From positions 1 to 15,131 of the forward strand of contig CAJPSJ010000014.1 in the NCBI GenBank assembly GCA_905373295.1: a stretch of 15,131 nt of DNA, written 5' to 3'. Positions 1 through 6,142 of this stretch are shown one piece after another (position 1 is the first letter of the stretch; each line of letters starts with the position of its first letter). A program made the position numbers and the translations under genes. The notes under the pieces were generated by a model. It saw only the letters and a list, made by a program, of their open reading frames with translations, did no database searches and was not told where the DNA came from. This DNA comes from an uncultured Campylobacter sp. (GTDB lineage Bacteria; Campylobacterota; Campylobacteria; Campylobacterales; Campylobacteraceae).

Positions 1-259
1 AGTATCTGGCCGCGCCTATTCTTTTGCTATCGTCAAGTCTTGAAACAAATTTAACAATATCCCCCTCGTAAATTTCCACGCCGCGCTTATCATTTGCGCC
101 TGTATATTGCATAAGTGTAATTTCATCAAAACCTGCCTCAAAATCTACAGCCGTTTCTTTATCCCAAAGTGAAACTTCTTCGTTTACGAAGTCTATGCTG
201 AGCACCTCATAGATCCGTCCATCAATTTTAAAAAATGCCTTAAATTTAATCTCTCTCAT
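1..259 (-). CDS. YopX-family phage protein (C-terminus beyond the window)
   Basis: The minus-strand frame opens with ATG at 257-259 (MREIKFKAFFKIDGRIYEVL) and stays open to base 1, so 86 codons are visible and the C-terminus is missing. The start follows a good GGAGAG site. MREIKF at the start and the later run MQYTGANDKRGVEIYEGDIV are the hallmark of the YopX family, small phage proteins whose molecular role is not established. The start overlaps the end of the preceding gene by 14 bases, so it is the last visible cistron of the leftward early operon. Family assignment is confident; function is unknown. Confidence 0.85.
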   Translation of the reverse strand, partial: MREIKFKAFFKIDGRIYEVLSIDFVNEEVSLWDKETAVDFEAGFDEITLMQYTGANDKRGVEIYEGDIVKFVSRLDDSKRIGAARY

Positions 260-584
260 TGCTCTCTCCTTCATATAGTTTTTCTATGATTTGTTTTGCT
301 CTTTCGACTTTTTCAGTTTGCCCTTTTTCGTGATAAAGCCGAAAGGTAATATTGTCTAAAAACAAAAGATCGTATGTCATCGTTTTGGAACATTTAAATT
401 TTCCGTTTGTTGAGAAAGAAAACACCATAGTTTCAAAAGAGTTTTCCTGCATAAGGCGGAAAGGGAAGTCATCCTGTATCTGCTCCCCGGCAATTTTAAA
501 AAACGCCTTTTGTGCTTGTTTTTTCTTATCCTTGATCTCTACAAGCTTTCTTTGAAGCTCTTGTAGCTCGGTTTTATAGCTCAT
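246..584 (-). CDS. Hypothetical phage protein, 112 aa, coiled-coil N-terminus
   Basis: I do not recognise this family. The frame can be read back to 746, but the likely start is the ATG at 582-584 (MSYKTELQELQRKLVEIKDK). It has an AAGGAGT site about 6 nt upstream and shares an ATGA overlap with the stop of the methyltransferase before it. Residues 1-35 are rich in K, E, Q and L in a heptad-like pattern, suggesting a short coiled coil. The rest is mixed, with a charged helical C-terminus (about residues 85-112). Translational coupling to the methyltransferase and to the YopX gene places it in the early operon. No catalytic motif is visible. Confidence 0.7.
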   Translation of the reverse strand: MSYKTELQELQRKLVEIKDKKKQAQKAFFKIAGEQIQDDFPFRLMQENSFETMVFSFSTNGKFKCSKTMTYDLLFLDNITFRLYHEKGQTEKVERAKQIIEKLYEGESNERD

Positions 585-1048
585 TGTTTTACTCCTTTGA
601 AAAATACCAGCCAATGTGTTTCCGCCGCCGTCTTTTGCCCCAATAGCGGAGCCACGGAAAAACACTTTAGCACCTCGTTTAGCTTGATTTGATTTTCGTT
701 CCATTTGAAAACTAACGTTCCGCCCGGCTTTAAAACTCGCATGCATTCGTCAAAACCCCTTGCCAAATCCTCGCGCCAGCTCTCGTCAAGCTTGCCATAT
801 TTTTTTGCCATCCAAGAGTTTTGGCCGAGCCTAAAAAGGTGCGGCGGATCAAACACTACGAGATAAAAGCTCTCATCCCTAAATGGCAAATTTCTAAAGT
901 CTGCTACGGTGTTTGGGTTTACCTCAAAATTTCGTCCGTCGCAAAGCGTATGGCTTTCTTTGCGGATGTCGCAAAAATGCACGCTTTCATTTTGCTTATC
1001 GAAATAAAACATTTTGCCACCGCAGCAAACATCTAAAATGGGTTTCAT
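581..1048 (-). CDS. SAM-dependent methyltransferase with DPPH motif (phage DNA methylase-like)
   Basis: A 155-aa Rossmann-type methyltransferase. The SAM-binding motif I is the run DVCCGG at residues 6-11 and the catalytic motif IV is DPPH at 67-70. A late KPGGTLVFKW-type strand (about 107-116) matches the C-terminal half of the fold. DPPH resembles the DPPW/DPPY signature of amino-methyltransferases that act on exocyclic amines of nucleic acids, so N6-adenine or N4-cytosine methylation of DNA is plausible. There is no target-recognition domain and no restriction partner, so it is an orphan enzyme, probably for evading host restriction. It overlaps the next methyltransferase by ATGA (1045-1048) and the following gene by ATGA (581-584). 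Confidence 0.8.
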   Translation of the reverse strand: MKPILDVCCGGKMFYFDKQNESVHFCDIRKESHTLCDGRNFEVNPNTVADFRNLPFRDESFYLVVFDPPHLFRLGQNSWMAKKYGKLDESWREDLARGFDECMRVLKPGGTLVFKWNENQIKLNEVLKCFSVAPLLGQKTAAETHWLVFFKGVKQ

Positions 1049-1635
1049 TTTTTCGTCTTTCTTACTACGTCGTTTTGATTATCTATCCAGTGTATCGTCG
1101 GCGCGCCCCCATGTCTAGTATCGAAAATATACCAAGCATACACCATCATCCCCGTTTCATATTTGCCGTCGGCGCGTATGTCGCGAGATAGAAGCGGATA
1201 GCGTGTAAAAACATAGATTTTCTCTAAAATTTCGCGCGAGTAAATCTTGTCTAGCCGCTCTTTGCCGTGTAGGTAGCTAAGCGGCAGCAAAAATGCAAAA
1301 CGGGGCGCGACTTCGCAAGATTTAAGGATAAATTCCTTTGCTAGGCTAAAAGGCGGGTTTGTGATAATGGCATCGAATTTGCCCGTTTCGTCTAGAAAAT
1401 CTTTGTCGTCTAGTAGCAAATCATACGACGTCACGTCATCATATCCAGCTTCTTTTAAAACCGCCGTTATCGCGCCGCCTCCACAAGCGGGCTCTAGTAT
1501 GCGCCCTTTGAATTTCTCAACTTCTAAAAGTCGCCGCGTGAGATTATAGGGCGTTTGGTAGAAATCGTTTTTATGCCTCGCGGGGTTAGAATTTCCGCTG
1601 AAATTTTTACCGCTCGCTCTTTCTTCTGTTTTCAT
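1045..1635 (-). CDS. DNA N6-adenine methyltransferase-like protein (NPPF)
   Basis: A 196-aa class I methyltransferase. Motif I is ILEPACGGGAI at residues 46-56, which binds SAM. Motif IV is NPPF at 93-96, the catalytic signature of N6-adenine DNA methylases. The HKNDFYQTPYNLTRRLLEVE stretch near residues 21-40 is the usual lead-in of the phage N6-MTase group. The start follows an AGGATATAGG site. It is immediately downstream of a 28-aa membrane peptide gene and overlaps the second methyltransferase by four bases. Two different methyltransferases in one early operon, with no cognate endonuclease, suggest self-protection of phage DNA. The target sequence cannot be read from the protein. Confidence 0.85.
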   Translation of the reverse strand: MKTEERASGKNFSGNSNPARHKNDFYQTPYNLTRRLLEVEKFKGRILEPACGGGAITAVLKEAGYDDVTSYDLLLDDKDFLDETGKFDAIITNPPFSLAKEFILKSCEVAPRFAFLLPLSYLHGKERLDKIYSREILEKIYVFTRYPLLSRDIRADGKYETGMMVYAWYIFDTRHGGAPTIHWIDNQNDVVRKTKK

Positions 1636-1636
1636 C

Positions 1637-1723
1637 CTATATCCTCACAAGCAAAACTGCCATAATGAGAGAAAAATAGAGCACCAAGCAAAACATGATT
1701 AAAACAATTTGCTTAAATTTCAT
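1637..1723 (-). CDS. 28-aa single-pass membrane peptide
   Basis: The minus strand encodes MKFKQIVLIMFCLVLYFSLI followed by MAVLLVRI, then TAG. The ATG at 1721-1723 has a strong AGGAGAAAAAAG site. The peptide is almost wholly hydrophobic (residues 6-27) after two lysines, so it should insert as one transmembrane helix with its N-terminus in the cytoplasm by the positive-inside rule. It overlaps the 3' end of the preceding gene by 11 bases and ends one base before the next gene's start, which fits a real operon member. Possible roles include superinfection exclusion or host membrane signalling, but nothing in the sequence decides this. Confidence 0.6.
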   Translation of the reverse strand: MKFKQIVLIMFCLVLYFSLIMAVLLVRI

Positions 1724-2174
1724 CTTTTTTCTCCTTTTGTTTCTTTGCTTCTCTCATAGCTTTCCGCTCACGAGCCAGAAACTCTGCGCGCGCTTCCTCG
1801 CTCATTGCCAAAAGCGCCTCTAAGTTCTCGCACATTTTCTGCACTATTTTTCCGCCGCGATGCCACCGAAAGCGTATAAAGCGCTGAAGCACATTTAAGT
1901 GCGGCGAGCCCGTGCCCTTGTGTGCGATCCACGCGAGCTCATAATCGCTTGCGGCTAGTTCGTACGCCTTGTAATACAACTCCTCTATTCGCTCTTTAAG
2001 CGCGGGCGTGATCGGATCTTTAAAGGCTAGATAGTAGTGCTCCGTCTCTATCTGTAGCACTCCGCCTACTTTACGGAAACGATCCGTGCGTCCGATCTTT
2101 CGGTCCTTACTTGCCTGTACATCTATCACGTAGAGCTTTTTGCCCTCGCGCTTTGCGAATTCCCTAGCGTTCAT
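1713..2174 (-). CDS. Hypothetical phage protein, about 154 aa, basic
   Basis: Not recognised. I place the start at 2174 (MNAREFAKREGKKLYVIDVQ). It follows a GAGAG site at about 10 nt and overlaps the previous small gene by only 11 bases. In-frame ATGs at 2180 and 2210 are alternatives, the latter giving 165 aa. The middle has HKGTGSPHLNVLQRFIRFRW, rich in His, Arg and aromatics, and could contact nucleic acid. The last 40 residues are a highly charged helix of A, E, K and R. It sits between the acidic 54-aa gene and the membrane peptide gene. Confidence 0.65.
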   Translation of the reverse strand: MNAREFAKREGKKLYVIDVQASKDRKIGRTDRFRKVGGVLQIETEHYYLAFKDPITPALKERIEELYYKAYELAASDYELAWIAHKGTGSPHLNVLQRFIRFRWHRGGKIVQKMCENLEALLAMSEEARAEFLARERKAMREAKKQKEKKDEI

Positions 2175-2328
2175 CCACATAAGGCTCTCTTTCAGCGAAA
2201 TATTCCGCATCGTCTATCTCTCTGTCATACGCCGCGTCCGCTCCGTAATCCTCCCACCATTGCGCCTCTGCTGCGGCGCGCCACTCATCGAAGTCGCCGT
2301 GTTCGTTTAGCCACTCTACCTCGTTCAT
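2164..2328 (-). CDS. 54-aa highly acidic small protein
   Basis: The minus strand reads MNEVEWLNEHGDFDEWRAAA and continues with a Trp-, Asp- and Glu-rich chain to VDER and TAG at 2164. The ATG at 2326-2328 has an AAGGATGAG site and shares an ATGA overlap with the upstream Cys-rich gene. About a third of the residues are Asp or Glu against few Lys/Arg, and there are four Trp residues. Small acidic phage early proteins are often DNA mimics or inhibitors of host proteins; that role is only a possibility here. Its coding is supported by position, ribosome site and tight overlaps on both sides, not by a known family. Confidence 0.6.
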   Translation of the reverse strand: MNEVEWLNEHGDFDEWRAAAEAQWWEDYGADAAYDREIDDAEYFAEREPYVDER

Positions 2329-2537
2329 AGCTCATCCTTTAAAAATAGCTTGCAAGCCGCGTTATTGGCTTTAATTTTTAGCAATTTGTTGTCTGTTCTG
2401 TTTGAGCGAATTTTCGAACAATACCAAACAACTTTTGTATTACACTCCCACCGCTCTGAAAATTTGCACTCTTTACATTTGTAGAGAGCGGGGGCAACTA
2501 CACCGATACCCTCAAGCTCTAAAGACGGTTGGTTCAT
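2325..2537 (-). CDS. Small Cys-rich (possible zinc-binding) protein, 70 aa
   Basis: The protein begins MNQPSLELEGIGVVAPALYK and then has CKEC at residues 21-24, with further Cys at about 32, 40 and 62. A CxxC followed by spaced single cysteines suggests a metal-binding knuckle, as in many small phage proteins. The ATG at 2535-2537 has an excellent AAGGAGATATAA site. It lies 10 bases after ssb and overlaps the acidic 54-aa gene by ATGA. No named family is recognised and no partner can be inferred beyond its place in the early operon next to the recombination genes. Confidence 0.7.
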   Translation of the reverse strand: MNQPSLELEGIGVVAPALYKCKECKFSERWECNTKVVWYCSKIRSNRTDNKLLKIKANNAACKLFLKDEL

Positions 2538-2547
2538 TTATATCTCC

Positions 2548-2994
2548 TTAAAACGGGATCGTGTTGCTGCCGTCATCGTATTTATCGGCTGCGGGCTTTT
2601 TGGCTAGGCTTTGCGTTCCGCCGCCTTGAGCGTAGTTTTGCGTGCCGCTGCTTTGGTTGCTCTGCCCGCCTTGATTGCTGCCTAGCATCTCTAGGCTCTC
2701 TACCTCTACTACGTGCTTACTGCGGTTTTGTCCGCTTTGATCCTGCCACTGCTCCAGTTTTAGCCGCCCCTCTACGGCAAGCTTTGAGCCTTTGCGGAGG
2801 TATTGATTGGCGACCTCTGCCGTGCGTCCGAAAAACTTCAGGTCTATAAAGCAGGTCTCCTCCGCGGTTTCCCCTTTCGCGTTCTTAAATTTTCTCGTTA
2901 CGGCAATACCCGCGTTTCCGACGCAATATCCGCTCTGCGTGTATTGCAGCTCGATATCGCGGGTTAAATTTCCAATCAAGACAACCTTATTCAT
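2548..2994 (-). CDS. ssb: Single-stranded DNA-binding protein
   Basis: A 148-aa bacterial-type SSB. Residues 1-105 form the OB fold, starting MNKVVLIGNLTRDIELQYTQ, with the typical run FIDLKFFGRTAEVANQYLRK near 49-68 and EGRLKLEQWQDQSG after it. A Gly/Gln/Ser-rich linker follows. The C-terminal tip, DDGSNTIPF, keeps the acidic-then-IPF peptide that docks SSB partner proteins. It coats ssDNA during phage replication and recombination and probably works with the RecT and RecE-like proteins encoded just upstream. The start is preceded by GGAGCTAAGAA and overlaps the end of recT by 8 bases, so the two are co-translated. Confidence 0.95.
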   Translation of the reverse strand: MNKVVLIGNLTRDIELQYTQSGYCVGNAGIAVTRKFKNAKGETAEETCFIDLKFFGRTAEVANQYLRKGSKLAVEGRLKLEQWQDQSGQNRSKHVVEVESLEMLGSNQGGQSNQSSGTQNYAQGGGTQSLAKKPAADKYDDGSNTIPF

Positions 2995-3844
2995 TTCTTA
3001 GCTCCTCCGCTAGCGCGTCAATGCTATTCGGATCGGATAGATACGCTCTAGCCTCATCGGGGCTTAGCCTCTCCATTCGCTTTTCGGCTTCGATTTCGTC
3101 TATGCCTCTTGCCACTAGTTCGTTTTGTAGAGCGTCAAGCGGTAGCACCTCTTCGCCTACGTCAATCTCTAGCGGCGCGGCTTCGATGATCTCCTCTGCG
3201 GGCTCTGCCTTTTTCTGCGTGGCTTTGGCTAGAAATTCATTTAAGCTTTGCGGCTGCTCTGCCTTCGGCGTCTCTTTTATCTCGTTTGTATCCTCGGCTT
3301 CATCGCTGGTTTTTAGCCCATATTTGACCTCGGGAAAAAACTCGTTTATGAAAAAGCTTTGCGCGCGGTATTTCATCATTAGCTCAGGCATAGTTTGCCA
3401 TTTTGAGCCGTTTTTACTTAGCCAGCCTTCGCGGCGCGCCATATCCATCGTGATCGTAGTGCCGCGCAGTAGTTGCCCTGTTTGAGCGTCCACGGCTTCG
3501 CAGTGCGCGCTTTGTCCATCGGGGCTTAAAATGGTGTTTAATCGTCCTTTTAAAAGTCCGCTGGAATTTAATCGCGCGACTAAAAATTTTGTCTCAAAAC
3601 TCGGTTTGCCGTGAATTATGTAGATGCTCTGCGCCACCTCAAGCGCACCTAAATTCATACGTTGGGCGAGATCAAGCACAATAATAGCCGCGCCGATAGT
3701 TGCCTCTTTATCACCCTTGCGTAAATGCGCAGGGAAAAAGTCGGTAGCTACAAATGCTTTGGCTTTTCTTTGCTCTAGTTCAAATTTCTTTACCTCTAGC
3801 TCTAGTTTTTGCCCTTGCGGGTCAAGGGTTTGTAGTTGGTTCAT
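2987..3844 (-). CDS. recT: RecT-like single-strand annealing protein
   Basis: A 285-aa phage recombinase of the RecT superfamily. Recognisable core segments are AAIIVLDLAQRMNLGALEVA (residues 52-71), QSIYIIHGKPSFETKFLVAR (72-91), then MARREGWLSKNGSKWQTMPE and a MMKYRAQSFF stretch, matching the widespread RecT-like family that coats ssDNA and anneals complementary strands. From about residue 180 on, the tail is acidic and low in complexity, so probably flexible. It lies three bases after the antirepressor gene, and its ribosome site (GAAAGGATAA) is embedded in the antirepressor's last codons. It should pair with the exonuclease encoded at 5143-5964, with SSB downstream. Confidence 0.9.
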   Translation of the reverse strand: MNQLQTLDPQGQKLELEVKKFELEQRKAKAFVATDFFPAHLRKGDKEATIGAAIIVLDLAQRMNLGALEVAQSIYIIHGKPSFETKFLVARLNSSGLLKGRLNTILSPDGQSAHCEAVDAQTGQLLRGTTITMDMARREGWLSKNGSKWQTMPELMMKYRAQSFFINEFFPEVKYGLKTSDEAEDTNEIKETPKAEQPQSLNEFLAKATQKKAEPAEEIIEAAPLEIDVGEEVLPLDALQNELVARGIDEIEAEKRMERLSPDEARAYLSDPNSIDALAEELRNE

Positions 3845-3847
3845 AAT

Positions 3848-4594
3848 TTATCCTTTCGTAATTTCGTTATGTTCTAAAAAATAGCGGTCGCCGTCACTAG
3901 CGTAAGACATAACCGCACCTATGCCCGAATAAACCCGCTCAAGCTCTTTTTGGATTTTGGCTAAAGCTACGGCTATGCGCTCGCCCTTGTCGAAACTTTT
4001 TACAGACTGCTTAAGCTTTTCGTTTTCCATTATTAAGCCGTCTATGCGTATATTTAAGGCGTTGCATTTGCCCAGAGCCTCGATGTAGAGCCTAAATAGC
4101 TCCAAATAGCTTGGATGAGATGAGCTAAAGGGTTTAAACTCGGGCGCATCGAAAAACGCCAGCTTGTTTTTAAGCTTAGTTATCTGACCCTGCTTATTTG
4201 CTAGCTCTCTTCTATGACGCTTGCCTTTCAAAATTTGCACCGCTCTAAGATTTGAGATTTCGTCCACGTAGTATTTGACTTTAAGCGCTTGGAGTTCTTG
4301 CTCGCATTTGATGAAATACCGCCTAGCCTCCTTGCCGCGCTCGTTATTTTCTACCATACAAAGCTCTTTCGCCATATCCAGAGTGATAAAATACTCTTTA
4401 CGCGGACGTCTGCCGGTATAGGTAGTCTTTACGACGTAGTCTTGATTTTCTATGAAGCCGTATTGGGAAATTCGATTTTTAATCCAGTCGGCGTATTGCT
4501 GCTCTGAATTTAAAAAGGTATGGAGTTCTCTTGCGTCAGCTGAATTTATTTCAGCACCTATGGGTTGATCGTTGTGGATTGTAAGAAGTTGCAT
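3848..4594 (-). CDS. AntA/AntB-type antirepressor
   Basis: A 248-aa phage antirepressor. Residues about 12-105 form the AntA/AntB domain: INSADARELHTFLNSEQQYA, then ADWIKNRISQYGFIENQDYV, and FITLDMAKELCMVENNERGK followed by EARRYFIKCE. Such domains antagonise phage repressors and help switch to lytic growth. The C-terminal half (about 106-248) is charged and probably coiled-coil, without a familiar ANT or KilA-C domain that I can name. The likely target is the CI-like repressor encoded at 13920-14702, but this is inferred. It is preceded by a 111-base non-coding stretch and by two ribbon-helix-helix genes that may regulate it. Confidence 0.88.
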   Translation of the reverse strand: MQLLTIHNDQPIGAEINSADARELHTFLNSEQQYADWIKNRISQYGFIENQDYVVKTTYTGRRPRKEYFITLDMAKELCMVENNERGKEARRYFIKCEQELQALKVKYYVDEISNLRAVQILKGKRHRRELANKQGQITKLKNKLAFFDAPEFKPFSSSHPSYLELFRLYIEALGKCNALNIRIDGLIMENEKLKQSVKSFDKGERIAVALAKIQKELERVYSGIGAVMSYASDGDRYFLEHNEITKG

Positions 4595-4692
4595 CTGCTT
4601 ACCCTTTCGTAATGAATTGATAAGCGTATGATTACATATAATTACTTAAAAGAATATTAATCGTAAGAATATGCTAACTAAATGCAACTTTT

Positions 4693-4716
4693 ATTTTTCA
4701 TAAAATTATGAAAAAT
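4693..4716. repeat. 11-bp inverted repeat after the second RHH gene
   Basis: ATTTTTCATAA (4693-4703) and TTATGAAAAAT (4706-4716) are perfect complements with a 2-base spacer, overlapping the stop of the second RHH gene. The form is TTTTTC-N10-GAAAAA, the same as the palindrome at 4890-4911. No T-run follows on the minus strand, so an operator for the antirepressor promoter is a better guess than a terminator. Confidence 0.6.
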
Positions 4717-4870
4717 CCTTTTTATCGGACTTCAAGTCATTTATGATTAAATTTATGATGTATTGCGTGGTGTTGATACCAAGCTCATCGGCTTTTTTGT
4801 CAATCATATCTTTTAGCTTCGCGCTCATTGTAAGCATTATGCGCTGCGCTGCTTCTTTTTCTTCTGCCAT
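4706..4870 (-). CDS. Ribbon-helix-helix (Arc/CopG-like) DNA-binding protein, 54 aa, copy 2
   Basis: The minus strand reads MAEEKEAAQRIMLTMSAKLK and continues with a helix, a turn (ELGINTTQYIINLI) and a short charged tail ending in TAA at 4706. The IMLTMS strand followed by two helices with a GINTTQYI turn is the Arc/CopG/MetJ fold. Such proteins act as dimers, with the paired strands placed in the major groove. The ATG at 4868-4870 follows AGAAAGGAAAACA. It is a paralogue of the protein encoded just upstream (identical first six residues, same length). No toxin gene is adjacent, so a phage repressor role is preferred over an antitoxin. Confidence 0.75.
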   Translation of the reverse strand: MAEEKEAAQRIMLTMSAKLKDMIDKKADELGINTTQYIINLIINDLKSDKKDFS

Positions 4871-4889
4871 TGTTTTCCTTTCTGTCTTA

Positions 4890-4911
4890 TTTTTCTAAAA
4901 TTTTAGAAAAA
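4890..4911. promoter_or_regulatory. 22-bp perfect palindrome between the two RHH genes (operator candidate)
   Basis: TTTTTCTAAAA at 4890-4900 is followed directly by its reverse complement at 4901-4911. It lies 20 bases upstream of the second RHH start. Perfect symmetry without a loop suits a dimeric DNA-binding protein better than an RNA hairpin. A matching half-site (TCTAAAA read on the minus strand) occurs in the -35 region of the first RHH promoter near 5130-5136. Confidence 0.55.
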
Positions 4912-4919
4912 GCCCAAAT

Positions 4920-5084
4920 TTAGGCTTTGCCTCTGCTTTCAAGCTCCTTTGCTATTAGATGATAAATGTAGGTAGTAACGGGCAAGCCTACTTCATCAGC
5001 CCTTTTTTGCAGCTCCTCGCGCATTTTGTCGCTAACCTTTAGTTGTATAAGGTTGCTACCTTTAGTTTCTTTTTCCTCTGCCAT
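4920..5084 (-). CDS. Ribbon-helix-helix (Arc/CopG-like) DNA-binding protein, 54 aa, copy 1
   Basis: The minus strand reads MAEEKETKGSNLIQLKVSDK, then a helix with KRADEVGLPVTTYIYHLIAK and a short charged end, stopping at 4920. The LIQLKVS strand and the GLPVTTYI turn are typical of ribbon-helix-helix regulators. The ATG at 5082-5084 has an AAGGAGATAAA site, and a TATAAT box sits at 5108-5113. It is the first of two tandem paralogues, both 54 aa and both starting MAEEKE. It probably acts as a homodimer, or mixed dimer with copy 2, on nearby palindromes and may repress its own promoter and that of the antirepressor. Confidence 0.78.
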   Translation of the reverse strand: MAEEKETKGSNLIQLKVSDKMREELQKRADEVGLPVTTYIYHLIAKELESRGKA

Positions 5085-5107
5085 TTTATCTCCTTTGAAT
5101 TTATGCG

Positions 5108-5113
5108 ATTATA
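5108..5113 (-). promoter_or_regulatory. Extended -10 promoter for the RHH-antirepressor genes
   Basis: On the minus strand the string TTTTGTATAAT ends 24 bases before the first RHH start codon. It has a perfect TATAAT and an upstream TG with a T-run, the form favoured in Campylobacter, where the -35 box is weakly conserved. It would give the RHH pair and downstream genes an internal promoter within the long leftward operon. Confidence 0.5.
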
Positions 5114-5142
5114 CAAAATTCTACTTTGATTTTAGATAATGC

Positions 5143-5964
5143 CTAGGCTATGCTCTCGTAAAATTTCCACGCAGGCAGGCTTAACGTCTGCACCGCCTCT
5201 ATCTCTTTACTCTCGGGCTCGAACTTGGCATATCCCCACCACTCGTTACGTTCTAGACATAGTTTATAGCGCTCAAGCAGGGCTAGATATGTCTTGCGCC
5301 CTTGCTCTATCGCCGCTTCATCCAGCGTATAAAAGCCCGTCATATAGGGCTTTTTGGTTTCGACCGCGATAAAAAGGAAGTTTTCTACCCGCTTGCCGCA
5401 TAGACGCAAGATATCGGTATAAAACGCCGCTTGGATGTGGTAGTTAAAATTTGCCACCGATTTTGCAAATCCGTCCGCGCTCGCGTCGGAGGTCGTTTTC
5501 AAATCTACGCAAAGGCTTAGCGCTTCGTTTAAAAAGTCGGGGCGACACCTCACGGGTACCCCCGAAATCTCCGCAAAATAGCTCTGCTCCGCTAGCCCAT
5601 CTTTTAAAAAAAGCGCCGTCTCTCTCATAGAATTTACTGCGTTTGCGATAGCGGTCGCTTTCTCATAAGCTTCGGCGTCTAGCACGGTCTTGCCCTCCGC
5701 GCCTTTTAAAAACTCCGCGTAGATTTCCTTGCCCTCTTTAGTGCGCCTATCGGCTTTAGGTTCGGCGGCGAATTCTTTAAAAAAATCCGCAGGCTCCAGC
5801 ACCAGCTTATGCACGGCGGAGCCTAAGATCAAGGCCTTGCTATCAGGCTTTTCAAACTCGTCTTTGAATTTGAAGTGGTAGGGGCTTTTGGCAAGCAAAT
5901 CAAGATCGCTTTTAGAGATTTCGGCTCGTGCGTGGTAGTCTTTGATACTCATTGTTTCGCGCAT
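5143..5964 (-). CDS. recE: RecE-like PD-(D/E)XK exonuclease (exodeoxyribonuclease VIII type)
   Basis: A 273-aa nuclease of the RecE C-terminal / DUF3799 type. The order of motifs fits: an ISKSDLDLLAKSPYHFKF lead (residues 16-33), GSAVHKLVLEP with His52, an acidic EQSYFAE (126-132), RPDF with Asp143, VDLKTT with Asp154 and Lys156 as the PD-DXK core, and the HIQAAFY helix with Gln177-178. It would resect double-stranded ends 5' to 3', leaving 3' tails for RecT. The start at 5964 has an AAGGATATGCG site. An in-frame ATG at 5952 forms an ATGA overlap with the preceding 40-aa gene and is an alternative. RecE-like and RecT genes are separated by four genes here rather than adjacent. Confidence 0.88.
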   Translation of the reverse strand: MRETMSIKDYHARAEISKSDLDLLAKSPYHFKFKDEFEKPDSKALILGSAVHKLVLEPADFFKEFAAEPKADRRTKEGKEIYAEFLKGAEGKTVLDAEAYEKATAIANAVNSMRETALFLKDGLAEQSYFAEISGVPVRCRPDFLNEALSLCVDLKTTSDASADGFAKSVANFNYHIQAAFYTDILRLCGKRVENFLFIAVETKKPYMTGFYTLDEAAIEQGRKTYLALLERYKLCLERNEWWGYAKFEPESKEIEAVQTLSLPAWKFYESIA

Positions 5965-6071
5965 CGCATATCCTTTTTATAGTTCCTAACAAATGCGATA
6001 AAATCGCCGATCGTCGTGTATCTATCCACTCTCATCAATGAGAGGTAAAATTTAAACTCTTTTAAACTCAT
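5949..6071 (-). CDS. 40-aa small phage protein
   Basis: The minus strand reads MSLKEFKFYLSLMRVDRYTT and continues to MRCAKQ and TGA at 5949. The ATG at 6069-6071 has an AGAAAGGATAAACA site, and the end overlaps the recE-like start by 16 bases, or 4 if the later ATG is used. It is a basic, aromatic-rich helix-like peptide with no known family in my reading. Its coupling to the exonuclease suggests a role in the same step or simply a translational relay. Supported by ribosome site and overlap only. Confidence 0.55.
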   Translation of the reverse strand: MSLKEFKFYLSLMRVDRYTTIGDFIAFVRNYKKDMRCAKQ

Positions 6072-6086
6072 TGTTTATCCTTTCTA

Positions 6087-6142
6087 GGGCTAGAAATAAA
6101 CTAGCCCGTTAATGGATTTTAGCCCCATAGCTTTTGGGCTAA
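6087..6142. repeat. Two adjacent inverted repeats sharing a GGGCTA core
   Basis: GGGCTAG (6087-6093) pairs with CTAGCCC (6101-6107), and TTAGCCC (6119-6125) pairs with GGGCTAA (6136-6142). All four arms share GGGCTA or its complement, so alternative pairings are possible. The first hairpin sits just upstream of the 40-aa gene's ribosome site on the transcript; the second covers the DUF3560 stop codon. Neither is followed by a T-run on the minus strand. Confidence 0.5.

Noticed and set aside
246..746. 166-aa reading of the 112-aa gene
   Set aside because: The extension overlaps the methyltransferase in another frame; the ATG at 582-584 has an SD and an ATGA overlap.
3021..3485. Plus-strand Ser-rich frame opposite recT (similar ones at 2529-2849 and 9173-9706)
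   Set aside because: Composition (Ser, Leu, Cys rich) is that expected from antisense reading of real genes; no SD or known family.
4706..5084. Toxin-antitoxin operon based on the RHH proteins
   Set aside because: No adjacent small toxin; neighbours are phage recombination and antirepressor genes.
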